Shown: piece after piece, positions 25,793 through 35,850 of the stretch
How positions within the stretch are numbered: the first letter of the stretch is position 1
Layout: every line of letters begins with the position of its first letter
DNA from: Allochromatium humboldtianum
GTDB lineage: Bacteria; Pseudomonadota; Gammaproteobacteria; Chromatiales; Chromatiaceae
Direction: 5' to 3'
NCBI RefSeq assembly: GCF_013385175.1
Contig: NZ_JABZEO010000004.1
Coordinates: 124,001 to 188,000 of the forward strand
Length of the DNA stretch: 64,000 nt
Notes under the pieces: model-generated
The model's input: the letters and a program-made list of their open reading frames with translations, nothing else
Databases searched by the model: none
What the model was told of the DNA's origin: nothing
Position numbers and translations under genes: made by a program

Positions 25793-27642
25793 TGGCACAA
25801 AGATACGGACAGGCGATCCTGCTCGCGCTTCTATGGCTGACGCTGTCGTCGCCAACCCTGGCGGCTGACTTGAGCGTTCAGGTGGATCGTCAGCGTCTGG
25901 AGTTGGGCGAGGTGCTGGAACTGCGGCTCATCGCCGAGGGCGACCTGGACGCCGAGCCGGATTTCGCGCCTCTGGAGGCGGACTTCGACATCCTGCGTCG
26001 CGGTCAGAGTCAGATGACCAGCATCATCAACGGACGCATCTCGCACAGCCGTCAGTGGAGCCTGCAACTGGCGCCCAGGCGCGCGGGTCGTCTGACCATC
26101 CCGGCCATCCAGGCCGGCGGCGACAACAGCCGACCGCTGAGCATCGAGGTGGTCGCATCGGGCGGAACCTCGGCCCGATCCGGTCAGTCGGATCAGTCCG
26201 GCCCCAAGGCGCTTTTCGTCGAGTCCGAGGTTGAGACGACCACGCCCTATGTCCTGCAACCCATCGAGTACCGGATCAAGGTCTACTACCGCCAGCCGCC
26301 GCAGCGCGCGGTGCTCTCCGAGCCCGAGGTCGAGGGCGCCACGGTGCAGCGTCTGGGCGAGGATCGCGCCTATGACGAGACGCGCGATGGTCAGGTCTAT
26401 CGCGTCATCGAGCGACGCTACCGGCTCACACCCCAGCACAGCGGACCGATCACCGTTCAGTCGCCGCGCCTGGAAGCCATGCTGGAGGATCCGCGCCAAG
26501 GCGCGCGTCAGGATCCCTTCGCCGAACTGGATCAAGCCTTCGGCGGGCGGCTGTTCCAGGGCTTTCCCGCGATGCCGGGCGTCACCCATCCCGGACGGCG
26601 CGTGGTCGAGCGTGCGCGCGACATCGAACTCCAGGTTCGACCCCAGCCGCCGGCGCATTCAGGCACGAACTGGCTGCCCGCCACCTCGCTCCAGCTCACC
26701 GACGAGTGGACACCCAGTCCGCCGGTCTTCCAGGTCGGCGAGCCGATCACCCGTACCCTCACCATCACCGCCGAGGGGACGACAGCGGCGCAACTGCCGG
26801 ATCTCGGGTTGGGTGCGCTCGACGGCGTCCAGGTCTATCCCGACCAGCCGCGCGGCGAGGATCTGACCGATGGCCCGTCTCCGGCGGCGATCAAGACCCT
26901 CAAGTTCGCGCTCGTCCCGACACGCCCCGGTACCCTGACCCTCCCCGAGATCCGGCTCGACTGGTGGGATACACGCACGGATCGGGCGCGGGTCGCCGTG
27001 ATCCCGGCGCGGACCATCGAGGTCACGCCCGCGCCCGGCGGGGCGTCCAGCCCGAGCACGCCGATGGCGAGTACGGCATCGCCCGTCCCAGCATCCACGC
27101 CGGAACCCGTGTCCGCGCCCGAATCCAAACCGCGCCCGATGTCCGAGACTGACCGAGGCTGGGGACTCTGGCCCTGGCTGGCGCTGATCGTCGTGCTCGC
27201 CGGCGGTTGGGGAGCGACGCTCTATCTCTGGCAACGGGAGCGCCGTGCCCGGACGGCCAATCGGTCAACCGATACCAGCGTCCGTGGCGCTCCATCCGAA
27301 CCGCCGCCGGCCGCGCCCGGACTCGACCCGGCACGCCGCGCCTTCCGCGCCGCCTGTCTCGCCCGAGATCCACGCGCTGCCCGTACCGCCCTCATCGACT
27401 GGGCGCGCGCCCGCTGGCCCGATCGGAACCCGACCGGACTGGAGGCGCTCGACACCGGCTTCGACGATCCCGAGGTTCACGCCATCCTGCGTGCCATCGA
27501 CCGCGCCATCTATGCCCCGCCCGGCGAGACCTGGGACGGCGAGACAGCCTGGAAGCGTCTGGAACCGCATCTCGGCGCGGCTCGGGCGAACGCACCGGAC
27601 GACCGCGAATCACCGATTCCCGAACTCTATCCGCGAACCTGA
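25792..27642 (+). CDS. BatD-like protein (aerotolerance/oxygen tolerance family)
   Basis: 616 residues. A signal peptide (AILLALLWLTLSSPTLAA) is followed by several BatD beta-sandwich repeats in the periplasm (VDRQRLELGEVLELRL; RDIELQVRPQP; VFQVGEPITRTLTITAEGTTAAQLPDL), a transmembrane helix (LWPWLALIVVLAGGWGATLYLW, about residue 460) and a cytoplasmic helical tail. The ATG shares its A with the previous stop; a GTG one codon earlier is also possible. It is the last gene of the operon and its 3' end overlaps folK, which is convergent, by 16 bp. Confidence 0.88.
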   Translation: MAQRYGQAILLALLWLTLSSPTLAADLSVQVDRQRLELGEVLELRLIAEGDLDAEPDFAPLEADFDILRRGQSQMTSIINGRISHSRQWSLQLAPRRAGRLTIPAIQAGGDNSRPLSIEVVASGGTSARSGQSDQSGPKALFVESEVETTTPYVLQPIEYRIKVYYRQPPQRAVLSEPEVEGATVQRLGEDRAYDETRDGQVYRVIERRYRLTPQHSGPITVQSPRLEAMLEDPRQGARQDPFAELDQAFGGRLFQGFPAMPGVTHPGRRVVERARDIELQVRPQPPAHSGTNWLPATSLQLTDEWTPSPPVFQVGEPITRTLTITAEGTTAAQLPDLGLGALDGVQVYPDQPRGEDLTDGPSPAAIKTLKFALVPTRPGTLTLPEIRLDWWDTRTDRARVAVIPARTIEVTPAPGGASSPSTPMASTASPVPASTPEPVSAPESKPRPMSETDRGWGLWPWLALIVVLAGGWGATLYLWQRERRARTANRSTDTSVRGAPSEPPPAAPGLDPARRAFRAACLARDPRAARTALIDWARARWPDRNPTGLEALDTGFDDPEVHAILRAIDRAIYAPPGETWDGETAWKRLEPHLGAARANAPDDRESPIPELYPRT

Positions 27643-28139
27643 GACCGATCCGGAATCCGATCGATGATTTGCCGGTAACAAATCTCGTCCGTCAGCTCGG
27701 CGATCGGACGTCCGCGCTCGGGATGCATGACCTCGGGCGCGATCTCCATCAAGGGAATCAGCATGAAGTCTCGCAGCAGCAGCCCCGGATGCGGCAGCCT
27801 TAGCTCCGGTGTGTCCTCGATCCGTTCGCCATACAGCAGGATGTCGAGATCGAGCGTGCGCGGACCATTGACCTGCGCGCGCACCCGTCCGAGCCGAGTC
27901 TCGATCCCCTGGGTCGCGGCCAACAGCGCCGTCGGCGTCAGCCGCGTCCGGACCTCCGCCACCAGATTGATGAACTCCGCCTGCGCCTCCAGCCCCCAGG
28001 GACGGGTGCGGTACCAGGACGAGACCGCCCCGATCCGGGTCGACCGGACCCCAGTCAACGCCTCCAGTCCGAGCGCGATGTGGTACTCGGGTTCGATATT
28101 CGAGCCGATGGCGATGAAGGCGCGCGTCTCCCGACTCAT
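27627..28139 (-). CDS. folK: 2-amino-4-hydroxy-6-hydroxymethyldihydropteridine pyrophosphokinase FolK
   Basis: 170 residues. The HPPK signatures are clear: IAIGSNI at the start, SSWYRTRPWG, and GPRTLDLDILLYG, followed by LPHPGLLLRDFMLIPL. It transfers pyrophosphate from ATP to the pterin in folate synthesis. The ATG at 28139 (MSRETRAFIAIGSN) is preferred over a longer in-frame start at 28184. It sits apart from pabC (35851), the other folate gene here. Confidence 0.96.
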   Translation of the reverse strand: MSRETRAFIAIGSNIEPEYHIALGLEALTGVRSTRIGAVSSWYRTRPWGLEAQAEFINLVAEVRTRLTPTALLAATQGIETRLGRVRAQVNGPRTLDLDILLYGERIEDTPELRLPHPGLLLRDFMLIPLMEIAPEVMHPERGRPIAELTDEICYRQIIDRIPDRSQVRG

Positions 28140-28362
28140 GTGTCCAAGCCCTGGGGCCGGGGCGCACCGGTCGTCGATGTCCAACCGGGAGCCGATATCC
28201 GGTTGATCGCCGCCGGGATCGTCCGCATCTGCTGTAGCCGAATCGAACCGATCAACGGTCGTTTCATACAGAAAACCAACATGCTATACGTAGTTTCACC
28301 TGGAAGCGGTTTAGAGGATAGTTGGCGGATGCGCGCTTTTGCTCTGGATAGGCCTTGGGATC

Positions 28363-28992
28363 ATGACTGAAGTCCAAACCGTATTTTTGGTCGATGACGA
28401 TCAGGGAATGCGCGACTCGTTGACACTGATCCTGGAACTGGCTGGCCATCGTGTCCGCAGCTTCCCCACGCCGGCCGACTTTCTCGCAACCTTCTCGCCC
28501 GAGGAGCGCGGCTGTCTGGTGCTCGATCAGCGTATGCCGGACATGACGGGACTGGATCTGCAGGGCGAGCTACTGGAGCGCGGCGCCCTGCTGCCGATCA
28601 TCTTTCTCTCGGCCTTCGGCGATGTGCCGACCACGGTGCGCGCCATCCAGGGCGGAGCGATCGACTTCCTCGAAAAGCCCGCCAGCACCGAGCGTCTGTT
28701 GCAGCGCATCGAGGATGCCTTCGCCGAGGATCGGCGGCGGCGCGAGGAGGCGGCCACCGAGCACGACATCCGCGAGCGTTTCCGTCAACTGACCCCGCGC
28801 GAACACGAGGTTCTGACCCTGACCACGCGCGGCCTGACCAACAAGGACATCGCTCGCCAGCTCGGCATCAGTCCACGCACCGTCGAGAATCACCGCGCAC
28901 GCATGATGGAGAAGATGAGGGCCGGCAATCTCGCCGAACTCTGCCGGATGTCGGTCGTGTGCCAGACACTCGAACCGCGTTCGGGCGCCTGA
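28363..28992 (+). CDS. FixJ/NarL-type response regulator
   Basis: 209 residues. The receiver domain (1-120) has the acidic pair VDDD, phospho-Asp in CLVLDQRMPDMTG and Lys in FLEKPAS. The LuxR-type helix-turn-helix C-terminus reads LTPREHEVLTLTTRGLTNKDIARQLGISPRTVENHRARMMEKM. This is the FixJ/TodT subfamily. No histidine kinase is adjacent, so the partner is elsewhere. ATG 28363 begins directly at the receiver; a longer in-frame start at 28339 adds eight residues. Confidence 0.9.
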   Translation: MTEVQTVFLVDDDQGMRDSLTLILELAGHRVRSFPTPADFLATFSPEERGCLVLDQRMPDMTGLDLQGELLERGALLPIIFLSAFGDVPTTVRAIQGGAIDFLEKPASTERLLQRIEDAFAEDRRRREEAATEHDIRERFRQLTPREHEVLTLTTRGLTNKDIARQLGISPRTVENHRARMMEKMRAGNLAELCRMSVVCQTLEPRSGA

Positions 28993-29400
28993 GACGGTAG
29001 CGGGCGGATCGGGCCGTGCTCGGCGGGCTTGGAGTCGAATTGAGTGATCCTACGGATATCTCCTTTCGATCGCTTCGTCTATTCTAATTCTTCAATGCAG
29101 GCGATTGAAATTGCAGAGATCGTCGCCGGCTCGTAGACAAAGAGAAGAAGACGAGGAGATACCTCGGTCGGATTCGCGACCCGTCCGAGGGCTGACACAC
29201 GAAATCGCGCGCCATGACAGGGCCGGCGTCCGGTCGGACCGAGTTCGGGACAGAGCGCGTTCATCCACTCGCATACCCTCGCTGCCTCCGTCGACTTCGG
29301 TCCGCTGGGGCGACGGGGGAATTTTTTGTGCGTTGCTTCAGGATTTCCAGAGTTCATGTGATTGACGGCGATCTTGGCCATCGGTTAGGCTTGCGCGCTT
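28993..29400. other. Gene-free stretch between the response regulator and yceD
   Basis: No convincing gene is seen in these 408 bases. Several open frames exist but show no start context or family resemblance. A hairpin followed by six Ts lies at 29285-29327, and another small hairpin (CGAGG-loop-CCTCG) lies near 29151-29165. The stretch could hold a small RNA ending at 29327, but no clear promoter was found. Confidence 0.4.
29285..29327 (+). terminator. Terminator-like hairpin with T6 run upstream of yceD
   Basis: The inverted arms CCGTCG (29288-29293) and CGACGG (29311-29316) are followed after five bases by TTTTTT at 29322-29327. The 17-base loop is long, so the call is tentative. It would insulate yceD or end a small transcript. 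Confidence 0.35.
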
Positions 29401-29955
29401 ATGTCGACCGTCCTGCCTGATCATATCGACCCCTGGCGCGCCGCCAAGAGCGGCTTGTCGTTCGCGGGTGAGTTGCCCTTGACGCGCTTTCCCAGACTGT
29501 TGGAGGTCGGGAGCGTCGACGAGGACGAGACGCCGGCGCAGGTCAGCTACCGACTCGACTTCGGACGCGACGCACAGCGAGGTCTAGTCCTCGAAGGCTG
29601 GGCGCGGGTGCAGTTGCGCCTGCTCTGTCAGCGCTGTCTGAGCGACCTGTGGCTCGACCTGGACGCGCCCCTGGCGCTGCGTCTGGCAAGGGTCGAACCG
29701 AACGCCAAGGCGTCCGAAGGCGACTATGAGACGCTGGTGGTGGCGGACGACAGTCTCGATCCGTTCGAACTCATCGAGGACGAACTCCTGCTCGCAATCC
29801 CGCCGTTTCCACGGCATCCGGTCGGCGAGTGTCAGGCGCCCGAGCCGGCGAGCGGCGATGGGAGCGCGGCGTCCGAGCCGGATCGCCCGTCCGTCGAGGA
29901 GCCGGAGCGAGCGCCCAATCCATTCGCCGTCCTCGAGCGTCTGAAGCAACAATAG
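29401..29955 (+). CDS. yceD: YceD family protein (DUF177), 23S rRNA accumulation
   Basis: 184 residues with the DUF177 core: the [22 protein letters not shown] segment with paired cysteines, and [24 protein letters not shown]. The gene always sits before rpmF in this group and is linked to large-subunit rRNA maturation. The C-terminus has a short acidic Pro-rich insertion. It is followed 62 bases later by rpmF, as in most Gammaproteobacteria. Confidence 0.92.
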   Translation: MSTVLPDHIDPWRAAKSGLSFAGELPLTRFPRLLEVGSVDEDETPAQVSYRLDFGRDAQRGLVLEGWARVQLRLLCQRCLSDLWLDLDAPLALRLARVEPNAKASEGDYETLVVADDSLDPFELIEDELLLAIPPFPRHPVGECQAPEPASGDGSAASEPDRPSVEEPERAPNPFAVLERLKQQ

Positions 29956-30017
29956 ATTTTTGACACACGACCGGGAGGCGGCCGGGTTCCGCGCACCTCC
30001 CACACTGGAGACTACCA

Positions 30018-30194
30018 ATGGCCGTCCAACAGAATCGCAAGACTCCTTCCAAGCGCGGCATGCGTCGTTCGCACGATGCCCTGACCAAGCCGACCCTGTC
30101 GGTCGATCCGACCAGCGGCGAGACCCATCGCCGTCATCACATCACGGCCGACGGTTTCTATCGCGGCCGCAAGGTTCTGGATCGGGCCGAGTGA
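30018..30194 (+). CDS. rpmF: 50S ribosomal protein L32
   Basis: 58 residues, starting [20 protein letters not shown] and ending with [17 protein letters not shown], the L32 pattern without the zinc cysteines. It is too short for a usual ORF cutoff. Its stop shares a base with the plsX start (TGATG). Confidence 0.98.
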   Translation: MAVQQNRKTPSKRGMRRSHDALTKPTLSVDPTSGETHRRHHITADGFYRGRKVLDRAE

Positions 30195-31285
30195 TGTCGG
30201 CGCCGGGCCGCTTCAGCGTCGTGCAATCCAAGAGCGAGCGCGCCAAATCCGGCGCCGCAAAACCTCGTTGCTCGATCGCCCTGGACGCCATGGGCGGGGA
30301 TCACGGCCCCCAGGTCGTGGTTCCGGCGGCCCTGCGCTATCTGGCCGACAATCCGCATGTCGATCTGATCCTGGTCGGCGACGAGACACGCCTCGCCTCC
30401 CATCTCGGCGATGCTCCGCGCGAGCGGCTGCGCATTCGTCATGCGACTCAGGAAGTCGGGATGGACGAGTCGCCCTCCAAGGCGCTGCGCGGCAAGAAAG
30501 ATTCCTCGATGCGGGTGGCCATCGATCTGGTCAAGGACGGCGAGGCCCAGGCCTGTGTCAGCGCCGGCAACACCGGCGCCCTCATGGCCACGGCGCGTTT
30601 CGTGCTCAAGACCCTGCCGCACATCGACCGGCCGGCCATCTGCACCGCCGTGCCATCGCTGCACGGGCACACCCACATGCTCGATCTCGGCGCCAACGTC
30701 GATTGCACTGCCGAGCATCTGTTTCAGTTCGCCGTCATGGGCAGTGAGCTGGTCTCGGCCGTCGATGGCATCGAACGTCCAAAGGTTGCGCTGCTCAACA
30801 TCGGGCAGGAAGAGATCAAGGGCAACGAGCAGGTCAAGCAGGCCCACGAATGGCTGGCACGCAGTAATCTCAACTATGTCGGCTATGTCGAGGGCAACGG
30901 CATCTACCTCGACGATCTCGACGTCGTGGTCAGCGACGGCTTCGTCGGCAATGTCGCGCTCAAGAGCAGCGAGGGCGTGGCCAAGTTCATCGGTCAGTCG
31001 CTGTCGGCGCAGTTCAAGCGCAACCTGCTGACCCGTCTGGCCGGTCTGATCGCACTGCCGATCCTCAAGAAATTCCGCCGCGACATGGACCCGCGCCGCT
31101 ACAACGGAGCGAGTCTGCTGGGTCTGCGCGGCATCGTGGTCAAGAGTCACGGCGGGGCCGACGAGGTCGCCTTCGAGAACGCGATCTATATCGCCGAGAA
31201 GGAGATCCACGCCAACATCCCACAACGCATCGGCGATCAAGTCGGGCGCCATCTCGACACTGAGCAGTACAGGGAATCGGCCTGA
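30194..31285 (+). CDS. plsX: Phosphate acyltransferase PlsX
   Basis: 363 residues. The family core begins at [12 protein letters not shown] (residue about 30) and continues with the [21 protein letters not shown] and [14 protein letters not shown] motifs. PlsX makes acyl-phosphate from acyl-ACP for phospholipid synthesis. A 25-residue N-terminal extension precedes the usual start; the ATG at 30194 overlaps the rpmF stop, and the next Met is the catalytic-core one. It overlaps fabH by one base. Confidence 0.96.
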   Translation: MSAPGRFSVVQSKSERAKSGAAKPRCSIALDAMGGDHGPQVVVPAALRYLADNPHVDLILVGDETRLASHLGDAPRERLRIRHATQEVGMDESPSKALRGKKDSSMRVAIDLVKDGEAQACVSAGNTGALMATARFVLKTLPHIDRPAICTAVPSLHGHTHMLDLGANVDCTAEHLFQFAVMGSELVSAVDGIERPKVALLNIGQEEIKGNEQVKQAHEWLARSNLNYVGYVEGNGIYLDDLDVVVSDGFVGNVALKSSEGVAKFIGQSLSAQFKRNLLTRLAGLIALPILKKFRRDMDPRRYNGASLLGLRGIVVKSHGGADEVAFENAIYIAEKEIHANIPQRIGDQVGRHLDTEQYRESA

Positions 31286-32241
31286 TGAAGTTCTCCCGCA
31301 TCCTCGGCACCGGGGGCTATCTGCCCAGCCGGGTCATGACCAACGCCGAGCTGGAAGCGATCGTCGATACCACGGATAGCTGGATTCGTGAACGCACCGG
31401 CATCGAAAAGCGCCATCTGGTGTCCGAGGGTGAGACCTGCTGTGATCTGGCCGAGATCGCCGCACAACGGGCACTGGAGGCCGCCGGCCTTCAGCCCATC
31501 GACCTGGATCTGATCCTGGTCGCGACCACCACGCCCGATCAATTCTTCCCAAGTACCGCGTGCCTGCTCCAGCAGCGTCTCGGTGCGCACGGCTGTCCGG
31601 CCTTCGATCTGCAGGCCGTTTGCGCCGGCTTCGTCTACGCCATGGACGTGGCCGATAAATATATCCGCATCGGCGCGGCTCGGCATGTCCTGGTCGTCGG
31701 CGCCGAGACCCTCTCACGCCTCCTCGACTGGAGCGACCGCACCACCTGCGTGCTCTTCGGCGATGGCGCCGGCGCCGTGGTGCTGGGCGCGGCCGATGAA
31801 CCCGGAATTCTCTCCACCCATATCCATGCCGACGGCACTTACAAGGATCTGCTCCAGGTTCCGGGCGGTCACGGCAATGGCCGACCCGATCTGGCCTATC
31901 TGGAGATGAAGGGTAATGAGGTTTTCCGCTTCGCCGTCACCACGCTCGGACGCATCGCCGAACGGACACTCGAGGTCCATGGTCTGGCCAAGTCCGATCT
32001 CGACTGGCTGATCCCGCACCAGGCCAACATCCGCATCATCCAGGCCACGGCGCGCAAGCTCGATCTACCGATGGAGCGCGTGATCGTGACCGTCGCCGAG
32101 CATGGCAACACCTCCTCGGCCTCGATCCCGCTGGCCTTCGATCAGGCGGTGCGCGATGGGCGCATCCAGCGCGGCCAGACGCTGTTGATGGAGGCCTTCG
32201 GCGGCGGATTCACCTGGGGTTCGGTGCTCGTCCAGTATTGA
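31285..32241 (+). CDS. fabH: 3-oxoacyl-ACP synthase III FabH
   Basis: 318 residues. The Cys-His-Asn triad is visible: Cys in DLQAVCAGFVYAM (about 112), His in WLIPHQANIRI, and Asn in EHGNTSSASIP. It starts fatty acid synthesis by condensing acetyl-CoA with malonyl-ACP. The ATG overlaps the plsX stop. Confidence 0.98.
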   Translation: MKFSRILGTGGYLPSRVMTNAELEAIVDTTDSWIRERTGIEKRHLVSEGETCCDLAEIAAQRALEAAGLQPIDLDLILVATTTPDQFFPSTACLLQQRLGAHGCPAFDLQAVCAGFVYAMDVADKYIRIGAARHVLVVGAETLSRLLDWSDRTTCVLFGDGAGAVVLGAADEPGILSTHIHADGTYKDLLQVPGGHGNGRPDLAYLEMKGNEVFRFAVTTLGRIAERTLEVHGLAKSDLDWLIPHQANIRIIQATARKLDLPMERVIVTVAEHGNTSSASIPLAFDQAVRDGRIQRGQTLLMEAFGGGFTWGSVLVQY

Positions 32242-32264
32242 GCGAACACGATTTTCCAATGATC

Positions 32265-32351
32265 GAACCGCCAAGGCGCAAAGATCGCAAAGACTGTTTG
32301 TGTCGCTCCGTTCACAAGTTATTCTTCGTGTCCTTCGCGCCTTTGCGGTTC
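32265..32351. repeat. REP-like palindromic intergenic repeat, copy 1
   Basis: The arms GAACCGCCAAGGCGC (32265-32279) and GCGCCTTTGCGGTTC (32337-32351) are inverted with 14 of 15 matching bases, and lie in the fabH-fabD gap. A second copy with the same outer arms lies between nifD and nifK (43351-43407). Confidence 0.7.
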
Positions 32352-32376
32352 CAAAACAACGACATCGCCTAGCCCC

Positions 32377-33321
32377 ATGACGCAACAACTCGCTGTCTTC
32401 TTTCCCGGTCAGGGTTCGCAAGCGGTCGGCATGCTCGACGCGCTCGCCGAGTCCCATCCGACCGTCAAACAGACCTTCGAGGAGGCCTCGGACGCGCTCG
32501 GGCGCGATCTCTGGTCGCTGGTCGGTCAGGGTCCGAAGGAGGATCTGGATCGCACCGAGAACACCCAGCCGGCGATGCTCGCCGCCGGTGTCGCCGTGTG
32601 GCGCGTCTGGCAGCAGTCGGGCGGACGTCCGGCGACCGTGATGGCCGGGCACAGTCTCGGCGAGTACGCGGCACTGGTCGCGGCGGGTGCGCTGGGCTTC
32701 GCCGACGGCATCCGGCTCGCCGCCGATCGCGCGCGCTTCATGCAGGAGGCCGTGCCGGCAGGCGAGGGCGCCATGGCCGCCGTGCTCGGACTGGAGGATG
32801 CGCAGGTCGTGGTCCTTTGTGCCGAGCAGGCCCAGGGCGACGTGCTGTCCGCCGTCAATTTCAACTCGCCCGGTCAGGTCGTGATCGCTGGTTCGGCGGC
32901 TGCCGTCGCGCGTGCCATCGACGCCGCCAAGGCCGCCGGGGCCAAGCGCGCGCTGCCGCTGCCGGTGAGCGTGCCCTCGCACTGCGCCCTGATGCGCCCG
33001 GCGGCGGATCGCCTGGCCGAACGTCTGGCCGATGTGGCGCTGGCCGTGCCGAGCGTGCCTGTGATTCACAATGTCGACGTCGCTCCGGCCGAGGATGTCG
33101 AGTCGCTGCGCCGCCTACTGGTCGAGCAGCTCCATAGCCCGGTGCGCTGGGTCGAGACCGTCGCCTCGGTGGCCGCGCAGGGCGTGACCACCGCACTCGA
33201 ATGCGGTCCGGGCAAGGTACTGACCGGACTGAACAAACGCATCGCTGACAATCTGACGACGCTGCCGGTCTTCGATCCGAAGACGCTGGAGGCGGCACTG
33301 GAGGCAACCTCGAATGCTTAA
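32377..33321 (+). CDS. fabD: Malonyl-CoA:ACP transacylase FabD
   Basis: 314 residues with FFPGQGSQ at the start, the nucleophile motif GHSLGEYAAL (Ser about 92), and the His in SVPSHCALM. It loads malonyl groups onto ACP. A 135-base gap with a palindromic repeat separates it from fabH, and it overlaps fabG by 8 bases. Confidence 0.98.
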   Translation: MTQQLAVFFPGQGSQAVGMLDALAESHPTVKQTFEEASDALGRDLWSLVGQGPKEDLDRTENTQPAMLAAGVAVWRVWQQSGGRPATVMAGHSLGEYAALVAAGALGFADGIRLAADRARFMQEAVPAGEGAMAAVLGLEDAQVVVLCAEQAQGDVLSAVNFNSPGQVVIAGSAAAVARAIDAAKAAGAKRALPLPVSVPSHCALMRPAADRLAERLADVALAVPSVPVIHNVDVAPAEDVESLRRLLVEQLHSPVRWVETVASVAAQGVTTALECGPGKVLTGLNKRIADNLTTLPVFDPKTLEAALEATSNA

Positions 33322-34054
33322 GGGTGAAATCGCGCTGGTCACTGGCGCTTCGCGTGGAATCGGACGGGCCATCGCCATGGCGCTGGCCGAACAGGGTGCA
33401 ACGGTCGTCGGCACGGCGACGACCGAATCCGGCGCTCAGGCCATCGAACAGGCACTGACCAGCGCTGGTCATCAGGGTATGGGGCTGGTGCTGAACGTCT
33501 CCGATTCCGCCTCGGTGGATGCGGCTCTGGCCCAGATCACCGAGCGTCTCGGCGCCCCGAGCATCCTGGTCAACAACGCCGGCATCACCCGCGACAACCT
33601 GCTGATGCGCATGAAGGACGACGAGTGGGACGCGGTCATCGACACCAACCTGACCTCGCTCTACCGGCTCTCCAAAGGCTGTCTGCGCGCCATGACCAAG
33701 GCGCGCAAGGGTCGCATCATCAATATCGCCTCGGTCGTCGGGTCGATGGGCAACGCCGGTCAGACCAACTATGCCGCCGCCAAGGCCGGTATGATGGGCT
33801 TCACCAAGTCGCTGGCACGCGAGGTCGGCTCGCGCGGGATCACGGTCAACTGTGTCGCGCCCGGCTTCATCGACACCGATATGACCAAGGAACTGCCCGA
33901 GGCGCACCGTCAGACCCTGCTCGGCGCCATCCCGCTCGGGCGGCTCGGTCAGCCGGAAGAGATCGCCAGCGCTGTGGTCTTCCTGGCCTCGCCGGGCGGC
34001 GCGTACATCACCGGCGAGACCCTGCATGTCAACGGCGGCATGCACATGGCGTGA
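33314..34054 (+). CDS. fabG: 3-oxoacyl-ACP reductase FabG
   Basis: 246-residue short-chain dehydrogenase: cofactor motif TGASRGIG, NNAGITRDNLLM, catalytic Ser (IASVVG), and Tyr-Lys in NYAAAKAG. It reduces 3-oxoacyl-ACP with NADPH. The start overlaps fabD's last codons. Confidence 0.98.
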   Translation: MLKGEIALVTGASRGIGRAIAMALAEQGATVVGTATTESGAQAIEQALTSAGHQGMGLVLNVSDSASVDAALAQITERLGAPSILVNNAGITRDNLLMRMKDDEWDAVIDTNLTSLYRLSKGCLRAMTKARKGRIINIASVVGSMGNAGQTNYAAAKAGMMGFTKSLAREVGSRGITVNCVAPGFIDTDMTKELPEAHRQTLLGAIPLGRLGQPEEIASAVVFLASPGGAYITGETLHVNGGMHMA

Positions 34055-34128
34055 AGGTTTGTCGGCCTTCGACCGTTAATCGTTTCAAAACAAGATGTTG
34101 AGCGCGGCTGATCGATGGATATCTCAGC

Positions 34129-34185
34129 TTTCATCGCATCTGGTTTATCACTAGAATACGCCGTGGCCCAATGGGGCCAATTTTT
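34129..34185 (+). promoter_or_regulatory. Candidate acpP promoter with 5' hairpin
   Basis: -10 TAGAAT at 34152-34157 has a weak -35 TTTCAT at 34129-34134 (17-bp spacer). Directly after the predicted start comes a small hairpin, GGCCC-loop-GGGCC (34165-34178), and a T5 run (34181-34185). This could stabilise the abundant acpP message or act as an attenuator. acpP would thus have its own transcript besides readthrough from fabG. Confidence 0.4.
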
Positions 34186-34208
34186 GTCATTCGAGAGGAA
34201 TCAATCCT

Positions 34209-34445
34209 ATGAGCAGCGTTGAAGATCGAGTTCGCAAAATCGTGGTGGACCAGCTGGGTGTGAAGGAAGAAGAAGTCACCCCAGAGGCGTCCTTCGTCGA
34301 CGATCTGGGAGCGGACTCGCTCGACACCGTGGAACTGGTCATGGCCCTCGAAGAGGAGTTCGAGACCGAGATTCCGGACGAAGACGCCGAGAAGATCACC
34401 ACGGTCCAACAGGCCATCGACTACATCAACGCGCATCAGGCCTGA
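34209..34445 (+). CDS. acpP: Acyl carrier protein
   Basis: 78 residues, acidic, with the phosphopantetheine site [20 protein letters not shown] (Ser about 37). It carries acyl chains for the neighbouring fab enzymes. An AGAGGAA ribosome site precedes the start. Confidence 0.99.
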   Translation: MSSVEDRVRKIVVDQLGVKEEEVTPEASFVDDLGADSLDTVELVMALEEEFETEIPDEDAEKITTVQQAIDYINAHQA

Positions 34446-34557
34446 GATCGGGCCGAGCGGATAGATTTAACGCCAGGCGCCAGGCTTCGGCCTTGTAAAA
34501 CAGGGCGCGGCATGGGCTCGTCGAACGTGGCGTTCTGAACGACGATAGAGGTAAGTG

Positions 34558-35796
34558 ATGGCAGGCAGAAGGGTAGTAGTCACCGGATTGGGCCTTGTGG
34601 CGCCGGTTGGTCTGGACGTCAAGTCCGCGTGGGACAACATCCTCGCCGGAAAGAGCGGCATCAAACCGATCACCCACTTCGATATCGCCCCGTTCAGTAC
34701 CCGCTTCGGCGGTCCGATCTATGGCTTCGATCCGAGTCCCTATGTCTCGGAAAAAGACGCCAAGAAGATGGATAAGTTCATCCATTACGGCTTGGCGGCC
34801 GGCTCTCAGGCCCTCGCCGATTCCGGACTGGAGGTCACGGAGTCCAACTGTCGGCGTATCGGTGTGGCCGTGGGTTCCGGCATCGGCGGCATCACCGGCA
34901 TCGAGAACAATTACCAGGTCTATCGCGACAAGGGGCCGCGTCGGATCTCGCCCTTCTTCGTGCCCGCCAACATCGTCAACATGGTGGCCGGCAATCTCTC
35001 GATCAAGTTCGGCCTCAAAGGCCCCAATTATTCCATCGTCTCGGCCTGCGCGACCGGCACGCACAACATCGGCGAGGCGGCGCTCATGATCCGTCACGGC
35101 TATGTCGACGTGATGCTGGCCGGCGGCGCCGAGATGGCGACCTCGCCGGTCGGTCTCGGTGGCTTTGCCGCCGCGCGCGCCCTCTCGACCCGCAACGACG
35201 ATCCCGAGGCCGCCAGCCGTCCGTTCGACAAGGACCGTGACGGCTTCGTGCTCAGCGACGGCGCCGGTGTCGTGGTGCTCGAAGAGTACGAGCACGCCAA
35301 GGCGCGCGGCGCGACCATCTATGCCGAACTGGTCGGTGTCGGCATGAACTCCGACGCCTATCACATGACCGCGCCCTCCGAGGACGGCACAGGCGCCGCC
35401 GAGTGCATGCACATCGCGCTGAACGACGCCGGTCTGAATACGGATCAGGTCCAGTACATCAATGCGCACGGCACCTCGACGCCGGCTGGCGACGTGGCTG
35501 AGACACGCGCCGTCAAGCGCGCTTTCGGCGATCACGCCTACAAGCTCGCGGTCAGCTCGACCAAGTCCATGACCGGGCACATGCTGGGCGCGGCCGGTGG
35601 CGCCGAGGCCATCTTCACCATCCTGGCCATCCGTGATCAGGTCGCGCCGCCGACCATCAACTATCACACCCCGGACCCGGACTGCGATCTGGATTGCGTG
35701 CCCAACACCGCGCGTCAGATGACGATCGACGTGGCGCTCTCCAACTCGTTCGGCTTCGGCGGAACCAACGGGACGCTGATCTTCCGGCGCCTCTGA
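34558..35796 (+). CDS. fabF: 3-oxoacyl-ACP synthase II FabF
   Basis: 412 residues with the catalytic Cys in [14 protein letters not shown] and the two His in [11 protein letters not shown] and [13 protein letters not shown]. It elongates acyl-ACP. ATG 34558 follows an AGAGGT ribosome site; a GTG one codon earlier is in frame. Confidence 0.98.
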   Translation: MAGRRVVVTGLGLVAPVGLDVKSAWDNILAGKSGIKPITHFDIAPFSTRFGGPIYGFDPSPYVSEKDAKKMDKFIHYGLAAGSQALADSGLEVTESNCRRIGVAVGSGIGGITGIENNYQVYRDKGPRRISPFFVPANIVNMVAGNLSIKFGLKGPNYSIVSACATGTHNIGEAALMIRHGYVDVMLAGGAEMATSPVGLGGFAAARALSTRNDDPEAASRPFDKDRDGFVLSDGAGVVVLEEYEHAKARGATIYAELVGVGMNSDAYHMTAPSEDGTGAAECMHIALNDAGLNTDQVQYINAHGTSTPAGDVAETRAVKRAFGDHAYKLAVSSTKSMTGHMLGAAGGAEAIFTILAIRDQVAPPTINYHTPDPDCDLDCVPNTARQMTIDVALSNSFGFGGTNGTLIFRRL

Positions 35797-35850
35797 TCCG
35801 GTCTCCATCTGGAGATCGGGACCAGGGATACCGGTCGAGCAGGACGCGGC

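Noticed and set aside
29079-29381. 100-residue minus-strand frame in the gap before yceD
   Set aside because: No ribosome site, no family resemblance, and the T-run hairpin lies within it; Maf, often divergent here, is not what it encodes.
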